In this document: positions 57,649 to 64,000 of the stretch, piece after piece | Layout: every line of letters begins with the position of its first letter | How positions within the stretch are numbered: position 1 is the stretch's first letter | Assembly (NCBI RefSeq): GCF_003987215.1 | Contig: NZ_PIPW01000002.1 | Span: 186,001-250,000, forward strand | DNA from: Pseudidiomarina halophila | GTDB lineage: Bacteria > Pseudomonadota > Gammaproteobacteria > Enterobacterales > Alteromonadaceae | Length of the DNA stretch: 64,000 nt | Direction of reading: 5' to 3' | Program-made: the position numbers and the translations under genes | Notes under the pieces: model-generated | What the model saw: only the letters and a program-made list of their open reading frames with translations | Database searches by the model: none | Told to the model about the DNA's origin: nothing

Positions 57649-58194
57649 ATGAAAAAATTACTAGGCATTATTATGCTGGCAACCGTAGTTCCCTTTGCCG
57701 TTTTATCGAACGCCACTCTGGCTAATCCTTATCAGCAAAGCGAAGAGCAGGCGAAAGATTACGAGAAAGCCGACAAAGAGCGCGCTAAGGCGATGCGCGA
57801 AGCACATAAAGAGCAGGACAAAGCTGCTCGTGAAGCTCAGCACGAACAGAACAAAGCTGCTCGTGAAGCTCAGAAGGATCATGATAAAGCGATTCTTGAA
57901 GCCCAAAAGGACCATGACAAAGCGATGTTAGAAGCCGAAAAAGAGCGCGCTGAAGTTATCCGTGAACGCCGCAAAGCTGAAGACGAATTTTTGCGTGAAC
58001 AGCGTAAAGACGAAGACGAGTTTCTACGCGAACAACGTAAAGAAAGAGAAGAGTTTTTGCGGGAACAGCGTAAAGCGAGAATGGAAGCAGAACGCGAAAG
58101 CGATAAAAAAGACAAAGAGAAAGCTAAAGACAAAGATAACGGCAAAGATAACGGCAACGGCAGAGACAATAGAGCCAATTACGCCAGTTATTAA
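57649..58194 (+). CDS. Exported hendecad-repeat helical protein
   Basis: A 181-residue protein with a signal peptide (KKLLGIIMLATVVPFAVLSNATLA). Residues 42-151 are ten consecutive 11-residue units, first type K-E-Q-D-K-A-A-R-E-A like, then R-K-x-E-D-E-F-L-R-E-Q like. Eleven-residue periodicity builds a nearly straight or slightly right-handed coiled coil. The C-terminus is Lys/Asp/Asn rich and disordered. GGAG six bases before ATG 57649. Function unknown; perhaps an envelope spacer. Confidence 0.8.
   Translation: MKKLLGIIMLATVVPFAVLSNATLANPYQQSEEQAKDYEKADKERAKAMREAHKEQDKAAREAQHEQNKAAREAQKDHDKAILEAQKDHDKAMLEAEKERAEVIRERRKAEDEFLREQRKDEDEFLREQRKEREEFLREQRKARMEAERESDKKDKEKAKDKDNGKDNGNGRDNRANYASY
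57772..58101 (+). repeat. Ten tandem 33-bp units encoding hendecads
   Basis: Each 33-base unit encodes one 11-residue repeat; units 2-5 share REA/LEA ends and units 6-9 share EFLREQ ends, so two sub-families were probably amplified separately. Confidence 0.78.
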
Positions 58195-58204
58195 TTTCTA
58201 TTAG

Positions 58205-59359
58205 TTAAGCTTGAGTAGCTAGTACAAAGCGATTGCGGCCACTGGATTTAGCGGTGTATAAGGCTTCATCAGCGGCCCGCAACAAATCGCCTAATTCGCA
58301 GCGACTCGAACGGCTGTGAATCCCGCCAATGCTCGCTGTGATTTTTAAGGTCTCGCCCGCGATGTTGAAGGTCGTTTTACCTATACGTTCACACAAACGG
58401 TAACTTATCAGCTCGGCCTGATTGCGGTCTACATCCGCTAATGCGACGGCAAATTCCTCACCACCTATGCGCGCAGCAACATCATTTTCGCGCAGATGAC
58501 CCTGAATAACATCCGCAACCTGACGCAGGCATTCATCGCCAGCCGCATCACCGTAATGTTGATTGATGCTACTGAAGTGATCGAGGTCAATCACCAATAC
58601 ACAAAACGACCGGCGTTGAATGCGATTTTTCGCCAGCAACAACCCCGTGCGCTCAAGGAATGCGCGATCATTAAGCATGTGCGTCAAATCATCAAAATTG
58701 GTCACCTCAAGCAGACGCTTTTCACTCATCGCGAACGCGAGCAGCGGGAACAGAGCTGCCGTGGCTGTGGTTAATGCCAGGTGACCGATCAGCAGCCACT
58801 CGAATGATGGCGGCAGCATCACTACACTTTTCGCCGCTAAATTCTGTACCAACATGCCGCTCTGGGCGAGCATCAGTGCGCCGTGGGCGAGGAACAAAAA
58901 GAACAACATCCAGCGCATCAGCGTCGGTGCTTGTTTGATGCTCAGAATGTAAATCGAGGCATACAAATAGATCGCGGCGCACACCACAGAGGTAAAGGTT
59001 TGTGCATGTATTGGCGCAGTATAAAGCAGCACCAGGGGCAGCGCGCTATAACTCAGGACCAGCGCAACCAGCTTAAACGAAACTGGCCGTTGCATCTGAA
59101 ATTGTCGTAATCCGTGCAATAGCAGCAGCGGCGTCAGGATAATCAGTACGTCAGCAACAAAAATCGTCAGCCATGCCTGATCGAAGTAGGTTTGCATGCC
59201 GGCGAGACCCACCGCGATGCCAAAAATGAAACAGGAAATGCCCCAGGTAAAAAAGCATTTCTGGGTTTTGCGAACCTCGTAAATGACCAGCATCAGCCCC
59301 CCTAACATGAGGTTCAGGCTGATGGCTGTAATGAACAACGTAGGTAAGTGAAATGGCAC
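58205..59359 (-). CDS. Membrane diguanylate cyclase (7TM-like + GGDEF)
   Basis: A 384-residue protein. Residues 1-210 have about seven membrane helices without a large loop; then GGDEF with FDDLTHMLNDRAFLE, VIDLDHFSSINQHYG, and active-site GGEEF preceded by inhibitory-site RENDVAARI. Makes c-di-GMP. The usual LTGLPNRR reads LTHMLNDR, so the NTP pocket differs slightly. Ends 10 bases after the convergent hendecad gene. Confidence 0.9.
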   Translation of the reverse strand: MPFHLPTLFITAISLNLMLGGLMLVIYEVRKTQKCFFTWGISCFIFGIAVGLAGMQTYFDQAWLTIFVADVLIILTPLLLLHGLRQFQMQRPVSFKLVALVLSYSALPLVLLYTAPIHAQTFTSVVCAAIYLYASIYILSIKQAPTLMRWMLFFLFLAHGALMLAQSGMLVQNLAAKSVVMLPPSFEWLLIGHLALTTATAALFPLLAFAMSEKRLLEVTNFDDLTHMLNDRAFLERTGLLLAKNRIQRRSFCVLVIDLDHFSSINQHYGDAAGDECLRQVADVIQGHLRENDVAARIGGEEFAVALADVDRNQAELISYRLCERIGKTTFNIAGETLKITASIGGIHSRSSRCELGDLLRAADEALYTAKSSGRNRFVLATQA

Positions 59360-59421
59360 GCGCGTGGTCGACTCTGGTTATTGTTCTTCTAAGCTCTCAG
59401 CTTAGCCTGAAACTACGAATT

Positions 59422-60699
59422 TCACCAGCTTCGCTTCTTATGTCCGACCAGTCCGTACCAGCAAATCACAGCATAACCAATGGGTAGCAATGCGTACGCA
59501 TGTTTGGCGCTGTAAACGTCTGCCAGAGCGCCGTAAACCAGTGGTAGGACGGCACCACCGGCAATACCCATGATCAGAATGGCGGAGCCGCGGGCGGTAA
59601 ATTTACCCAGATCGGCTAACGCAAGTGGCCAGATTGCTGGCCATACCATGGCGTTGGCGAGACCAAGCAAGGCAAGCAGGGCGACTGAATTCGGCACCAC
59701 GGGCACACTGGTCCAGCCCCAGATTGCACTGGCTATCGCGGTACTGGTATCGGAACTCAGGAGTAGTGCTCCACTGAAAATAAGTCCCAGAACAGCCGAG
59801 CCGGTAAGTGCAGCCTGCTGGCTAAGCAGCCGTGGAATCAGTATCAGGCCAAGTAGATAACCGACGACCATGGCCGCCATCACGTATGAGGTCAGGCTTG
59901 CGTAATTGGCTAAGCCTAGTCGTGAGCCGTACATGCCGATGGTATCGCCGGCGATGACCTCGACACCGACGTAGAAAAACAGCGCAACTGCGCCAAGCAC
60001 CAGTTGCGGGTAGCGCAGCACCGAAGTGTGGACATCCGCCCCTGAGGGGGCTTCCTCGCGAATATGGGGTAGTTTGATGCCGAACAGGCCAAGTGCTAAC
60101 ACGAGCATTGCAACACCCATACCGATATAAGGTGGAATGATATTGGCGGCCATGGCGCTGACTTGTGCGGCACGCTCAGTGGCACTTAGTTCGGCGATAC
60201 TCGCAGCGCTGACGTTGGGAAAGTCAGACAGTACCAGCCAGGTGAAAAACAGCGGAGCAAAAACACCGGCCAGTTTGTTCAGAATGCCCATAATGGCGAT
60301 GCGGGCAGCGGCCGACTCATGTGGACCAATACGCACGATGTATGGATTCGATGCGGTCTGTAACAGGGTCAGCCCTGAGCCAACGACAAATTGCGCGAAC
60401 AGAAAAATACTGAAGTAATGGGTCTTCGCGGCGGGCACGAACAAGAACAGACCAACGCCGACCAGCATTAACCCCAGCACCATGCCGTTTTTATACCCGG
60501 TACGATCAAGAATCCATGACATCGGTAGCGCCATGACGACATAGGCGATGTAAAAACAAAACGCGACCAGCAGGGCCTGGAACTCATTCAGATCAGAGAT
60601 GATTTGCAGGAACGGGATCAGTGCACCGTTAAGCCAGGTGACAAAACCGAAAATAAAAAACAACACACCAATGGTGATCATCGGGATAACGGTGCGCAT
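59422..60699 (-). CDS. nagP: N-acetylglucosamine MFS permease NagP
   Basis: A 425-residue MFS transporter of the FHS type: FFIFGFVTWLNGALIPFLQ in helix 1, LPMSWILDRTGYKNGM, LLQTASNPYIVRIGP and later GAVALFFYVGVEVIAGDTIG. Such proteins in Alteromonadales nag operons import N-acetylglucosamine (established knowledge for Shewanella/Alteromonas clusters). ATG 60699 is near the nagA stop; the long frame to 60798 is inside nagA. Confidence 0.88.
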   Translation of the reverse strand: MRTVIPMITIGVLFFIFGFVTWLNGALIPFLQIISDLNEFQALLVAFCFYIAYVVMALPMSWILDRTGYKNGMVLGLMLVGVGLFLFVPAAKTHYFSIFLFAQFVVGSGLTLLQTASNPYIVRIGPHESAAARIAIMGILNKLAGVFAPLFFTWLVLSDFPNVSAASIAELSATERAAQVSAMAANIIPPYIGMGVAMLVLALGLFGIKLPHIREEAPSGADVHTSVLRYPQLVLGAVALFFYVGVEVIAGDTIGMYGSRLGLANYASLTSYVMAAMVVGYLLGLILIPRLLSQQAALTGSAVLGLIFSGALLLSSDTSTAIASAIWGWTSVPVVPNSVALLALLGLANAMVWPAIWPLALADLGKFTARGSAILIMGIAGGAVLPLVYGALADVYSAKHAYALLPIGYAVICWYGLVGHKKRSW

Positions 60700-60700
60700 A

Positions 60701-61825
60701 TCAGGCGTCCTTTCGAATAGCCGTGCCCTGTTGCCACAGTTGCACGATGTTAAGTTCGGCGTCGAGCAGCATAAAATCGGCTTGTTTACCGACTTCAATA
60801 CTACCTAGCAGGTGATCCAGGCCCAGCATACGGGCGGGTGTGAGGCTTGCCATTTCTACCGCATCAGCAAGGCTAACCTGGCACTGTTGTACGGTATTGC
60901 GCACGGCAGCAATCATGGTAAGACAGGAGCCGGCGAGGGTGCCATCCGGAGTTGTCAGTTTGTCGCCGTCACGCAGAATGCGGGTGTCGAAGAAAGGCAC
61001 TTCGTTCGCGTCTGTCGCCGCCAGAGCCATAGCGTCTGTGACCAGCATCATCTGTTCTTTACCTTTCGCGCGGAAGGCCACCTGGCAGGCTTGTGGATCC
61101 ACGTGGTAGCCGTCGACGATAAGTCCGGCGTAACAATCGCGCGCTAAACAGGTGCCTACCATGCCCGGTGCGCGTGACTGTAACGGCGACATGGCGTTGT
61201 ACAGATGGGTAAAGCCGATGGCGCCGGCATCCAGTGCCGCATTGACTTGCGCTGCGGTCGCATCGGAGTGACCGAGGAATACTTTAATACCAGCTTCCGC
61301 AAGTTGCTGAATGGTTTCCGGCGATACGTTTTCCGGTGCCAGGGTGACCAGCACAGTGCCAAGTTCAGGATCGCTGAGTAAGGCAATTTCGTCTTCGCTT
61401 GGCGGCCGGATAAACTGCTCGCTGTGCACGCCTTTGCGGGCGGTGCTTAACCATGGGCCTTCAAAATGCACGCCGATAATGCCTGGAATTTCTTGTTGTC
61501 TGGCACTTTTCATCGCCGCTGCCGCATCACGCATGGCGTCGTAGCTATCGGTGATCAAAGTCGGCAGCATGGCGGTGGTGCCATGTTCGCGATGGGCGGC
61601 CATAATTTTCTGCAAGGCCGCTGGGTTACGTTCCTGATTAAACAACAGGCCGCCGCCGCCATTAACCTGGATGTCTATAAAGCCGGGAACCAGCTGACCT
61701 TTGTATACGGGATAGTCGTGGTTGGCTGGCGCAGTGTCCATGGCCGTGATGATGCCATTGTCGACGGTGATCAGCTGTTGCTGACGCCAGCCCTGCGGGG
61801 TGAGAACCTGTTCACAGACAAACAT
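60701..61825 (-). CDS. nagA: N-acetylglucosamine-6-phosphate deacetylase NagA
   Basis: A 374-residue amidohydrolase: FIDIQVNGGGGLLFN, VHFEGPWLS, LGHSDATAAQV, FTHLYNAMSPLQ and MLVTDAMALAA. Removes acetate from GlcNAc-6-phosphate. Start overlaps the nagB stop by one base (TAATG), and the stop is one base away from nagP, so the three are one operon. Confidence 0.94.
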   Translation of the reverse strand: MFVCEQVLTPQGWRQQQLITVDNGIITAMDTAPANHDYPVYKGQLVPGFIDIQVNGGGGLLFNQERNPAALQKIMAAHREHGTTAMLPTLITDSYDAMRDAAAAMKSARQQEIPGIIGVHFEGPWLSTARKGVHSEQFIRPPSEDEIALLSDPELGTVLVTLAPENVSPETIQQLAEAGIKVFLGHSDATAAQVNAALDAGAIGFTHLYNAMSPLQSRAPGMVGTCLARDCYAGLIVDGYHVDPQACQVAFRAKGKEQMMLVTDAMALAATDANEVPFFDTRILRDGDKLTTPDGTLAGSCLTMIAAVRNTVQQCQVSLADAVEMASLTPARMLGLDHLLGSIEVGKQADFMLLDAELNIVQLWQQGTAIRKDA

Positions 61826-62817
61826 TAGCGGGTTTCCGTTACTTTTTTCAGTCCGGGCGGCGCGTCTGGGTCGAGCCCCATTTGCCGTGCGGCCTGTTCA
61901 ATATCAAGGTAGAAGCGTTGCATCAATACCAGCGGTTGCAGGCGCGGATGCGGCATGACCGGGACATGCATGTGGATCAGCTTAGCACCGCGCGCAGCAA
62001 TGCCCTTCATCTGTTCCTCGTGGGTGCTGCCGCCTTCGTCATCGATTTGCAGGTCGATTATACACAGCTGCTTTTCCACCAGCGTCACCGGGCCATGCAA
62101 AAACTCAGCACTACTAAAGGCTTCCGCATGGATGCTCAACACTTCTTTTAATTTCAAGGCAACTTCGCGGGCAATGGCGTAACCAAAACCGCGGCCTAAT
62201 ACCACACAATGTTGCAAGCCCTGAAGTTGTTCTGCCTGTAGCTGTGGGGGTAACTGCTGGGCCTGTCGCAATGCGTCGGGTAAGGCGCTCAGGCCTTCGA
62301 GCAATTCGTGATCCTTCTGCCAGTAAGCGCACAACTGACAGAGTGCGCTCAGGCTGGCGAGATAGCTTTTGGTCGCGGCTACTGCCAGTTCCGGCCCCGC
62401 ATGCAGGGGTAAAACATCGTCAGCGAGGCGACCCAGCGGCGAATCGACCACATTGACCAGCGCCAGTACGCGGGCGCCGCCGGCTTTGGCGAGCTGGGCT
62501 TGTTGCACGATATCGGGGCTTTGCCCGGATTGTGAGATACAAATTGCCAGACAGCCCTCGAGCTTTAACGTGCGCTTGTAGACACCAGCCACCGAGGGGG
62601 CGGCGGCAAACACCGGGACGCCACAGCCTACCTCGAACAGGTATTTGGCAAAGACGCCGGCATGATCCGAGGTACCACGGCCGATCATCATGATGGTGCG
62701 CGGCGGTATAGCCTGAAGTTCTGCTGCAATTTGCTGGCAACGTTCAGCGTTATTCTCGAGCTGCCGGGCAATAATTTCCGGTGCGGATTTCGCTTCATCC
62801 GCCATCTGGTGGCTCAT
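61825..62817 (-). CDS. nagB-II: Glucosamine-6-phosphate deaminase NagB-II (SIS-fold)
   Basis: A 330-residue protein with two SIS domains: IMMIGRGTSDHAGVFAKYL, CISQSGQSPDIVQQ, VLGRGFGYAIAREVALKLKE and EFLHGPVTL. Unlike classical NagB, this SIS-type enzyme converts GlcN-6-P to fructose-6-P and is typical of Shewanella and relatives. Start overlaps the nagK stop by ATGA; GGAG upstream. Confidence 0.91.
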   Translation of the reverse strand: MSHQMADEAKSAPEIIARQLENNAERCQQIAAELQAIPPRTIMMIGRGTSDHAGVFAKYLFEVGCGVPVFAAAPSVAGVYKRTLKLEGCLAICISQSGQSPDIVQQAQLAKAGGARVLALVNVVDSPLGRLADDVLPLHAGPELAVAATKSYLASLSALCQLCAYWQKDHELLEGLSALPDALRQAQQLPPQLQAEQLQGLQHCVVLGRGFGYAIAREVALKLKEVLSIHAEAFSSAEFLHGPVTLVEKQLCIIDLQIDDEGGSTHEEQMKGIAARGAKLIHMHVPVMPHPRLQPLVLMQRFYLDIEQAARQMGLDPDAPPGLKKVTETR

Positions 62818-63710
62818 GATACATCTCCTAAACCGCCGTTCTGATAAAGCAAAATTGCGCCCCATTCCGGGCCAAACTGGGTTGGACGCAGGGCGCTGCG
62901 AATGTCTTCGTCAAGCCAGGGTGTCATGGCTTCTGCCACACCGCCGGCGATGACCAGATTGCCGCCACTTAATTGCACGGCTTTGCGGGCGATGTCGCTC
63001 AGATAGCGACTACCGCGTTCAACTAGTGCGCGGGCGGTCGGCTCGTTCTCGCGTGCGAGCTTGAGAATGATTGGGCAAATCTCACCGAACACGCCGGGAT
63101 TAGCTTGAATCAGCCGGTCGACGATATCGGTCGCGCTTTGGCATTGGTAATGACTGCATACAGCTTCGGCCAGTTCGCCGCGCTCGACGACGCCATCGAT
63201 GGCTTCCAGAGTATGCATCACCGCCTGTTTGCCAAGCCAGGCGCCACTGCCCTTATCGCCAAGCAGAAAACCATGGCCACCGAACTGGGTTAGGTTTCCA
63301 TCGACCAGTGCCGCGGCGCATGAACCCGTGCCCATCACTAATACCGCACCATTTTCTCCGGCGTGCGCACCGTACAGGGCGGTGTGCAGGTCGGAGGTAA
63401 AGTGGAATTGCTGGAACGGATGTTGCCATTTGCTTAGTGTTGCAGCTGCTGAGGGCAGGTTAGCGCCGGCTAACCCTGCGCAAACACAAGCGTCGCCCAA
63501 ATAGCGTTGATCAATGTCGGCGGCATCGAAAGCGTTACGGACAGCGCTGAGAATCGATTGCTCAGCGGTGTTACCCTGTCGGGCAATATTGGCTGAACCA
63601 GCGACACCGGAGCCGAGGAGGTCACCCTGTGGGTTGTAGAGTTCAGCGCGGCATTTGGTGCCACCGCCATCAACGCCCACGTAATAGAGAGAAGAGGTTT
63701 TGTGCTTCAT
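62814..63710 (-). CDS. nagK: N-acetylglucosamine kinase NagK (BadF/BcrA ATPase family)
   Basis: A 298-residue ASKHA-fold kinase: VGVDGGGTKCRAELYN, VMGTGSCAAAL and GFLLGDKGSGAWLG are the phosphate and adenosine loops. Phosphorylates GlcNAc in the cytoplasm after uptake by NagP. First gene of the operon; overlaps nagB-II. GAGG lies very close to the ATG. Confidence 0.91.
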   Translation of the reverse strand: MKHKTSSLYYVGVDGGGTKCRAELYNPQGDLLGSGVAGSANIARQGNTAEQSILSAVRNAFDAADIDQRYLGDACVCAGLAGANLPSAAATLSKWQHPFQQFHFTSDLHTALYGAHAGENGAVLVMGTGSCAAALVDGNLTQFGGHGFLLGDKGSGAWLGKQAVMHTLEAIDGVVERGELAEAVCSHYQCQSATDIVDRLIQANPGVFGEICPIILKLARENEPTARALVERGSRYLSDIARKAVQLSGGNLVIAGGVAEAMTPWLDEDIRSALRPTQFGPEWGAILLYQNGGLGDVS

Positions 63711-63822
63711 GGCCTCACTTTATAGATTGATTTGTGCCAGCGAATGGTCAACATACTGCCATACTTTGCCCTATGAGTTGTAATACTTTATTCTTGATCC
63801 GGGAATAATAAGGAATCGATTG

Positions 63823-64000
63823 ATGAAAAAAACAACAAGTAAGATGTTTCGCGCATTTGCGGGTGCGCTAAGTTTGACCGTGATTATGCCTGCAGCCTAT
63901 GCGCTACAAAGCTCGGATGATCCGCAGGGCGAGGCCTATTATAAGCAAGTCATGGGGGCTGCCCCTCTTGCACCAGCACACCCGGAGATGCGCTGGCAGC
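63823..64000 (+). CDS. Exported protein, 3' end outside window
   Basis: The frame starts at ATG 63823 with AAGGAA upstream, and stays open to the window end. It has a signal peptide (FAGALSLTVIMPAAYA) followed by SSDDPQGEAYYKQVMGAAPL. Too short to name a family. Divergent from nagK, so co-regulation with the nag operon is plausible; outer-membrane or hexosaminidase proteins are common there, but this is not shown. Confidence 0.7.
   Translation, partial: MKKTTSKMFRAFAGALSLTVIMPAAYALQSSDDPQGEAYYKQVMGAAPLAPAHPEMRWQ

Noticed and set aside
57703-58178. Leu/Ser-rich open frames on the minus strand
   Set aside because: They are complements of the hendecad repeat gene, which has signal peptide and ribosome site.
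59389-59405. Terminator after nagP (CTAAGCT/AGCTTAG)
   Set aside because: The stem is 7 bp with no T run on the minus strand, so termination is not supported.
63711-63822. NagR-type operator between nagK and the last gene
   Set aside because: The expected palindrome with AATGACA and TGTCATT half-sites was not seen.

Overview
The window looks like chromosomal DNA of a free-living, probably marine, gammaproteobacterium of the Alteromonadales type. This is inferred from a nagK-nagB-II-nagA-nagP N-acetylglucosamine operon of the Alteromonadales layout, a YbiT protein very close to the Enterobacteria/Alteromonadales form, an ectoine-type gene and strong AGGAG ribosome sites. No 16S gene is present, so the genus is not called.

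Layout. 1-8183: the end of a membrane diguanylate cyclase, a BON-MscS channel, then a coupled + strand run of threonine aldolase-like enzyme, SbtA-like permease, LPG-synthase-type membrane protein and a phosphoesterase-glycosyltransferase fusion. 8187-9979: a NarL-type two-component pair. 10115-13097: a DUF2306-like membrane protein and an EgtB-EgtD (ergothioneine) operon. 13182-18695: coiled-coil protein, CoA hydrolase/transferase, a LigD repair enzyme split into three genes (phosphoesterase, ligase, polymerase) and a CBS protein. 18812-30873: housekeeping and stress genes (RluF, YbiT, phospholipase D, APC permease, DUF2891, SDR, KatG). 31086-39859: DUF748 protein, Dps and three exported hydrolases, two with unusual fusions. 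40058-42279: a lone ectoine synthase gene translationally coupled to an SLC13/RCK permease.

42411-53153 is the accessory part: an EEP-family protein, a hipBA toxin-antitoxin operon behind four palindromic operators phased at exactly 27 bp, an AbiE toxin-antitoxin pair, an IS fragment and two Rhs toxin cassettes with candidate immunity genes. The part from 45225 to the tRNA-Arg(CCG) gene is bracketed by a 16-bp direct repeat that includes the tRNA anticodon loop, so it may be an integrated island.

53224-64000 returns to core-like genes: SpoIIAA-like protein, 2TM ion channel, exported M17 aminopeptidase, beta-lactamase-fold hydrolase, an exported protein built of ten 11-residue repeats, a second diguanylate cyclase, the nag operon and the start of a divergent exported protein.

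Main themes are oxidative and DNA-damage stress (KatG, Dps, EgtBD, split LigD, CBS), amino-sugar catabolism, and inter-bacterial or phage conflict (hipBA, AbiE, Rhs). The most promising unusual items are the ectC-permease pair, the three multidomain fusions (5940-8183, 34218-35939, 36143-38380), the tRNA-bounded toxin island and the phased hipBA operators. All functional calls are from reading the translated sequence; no database search was run.
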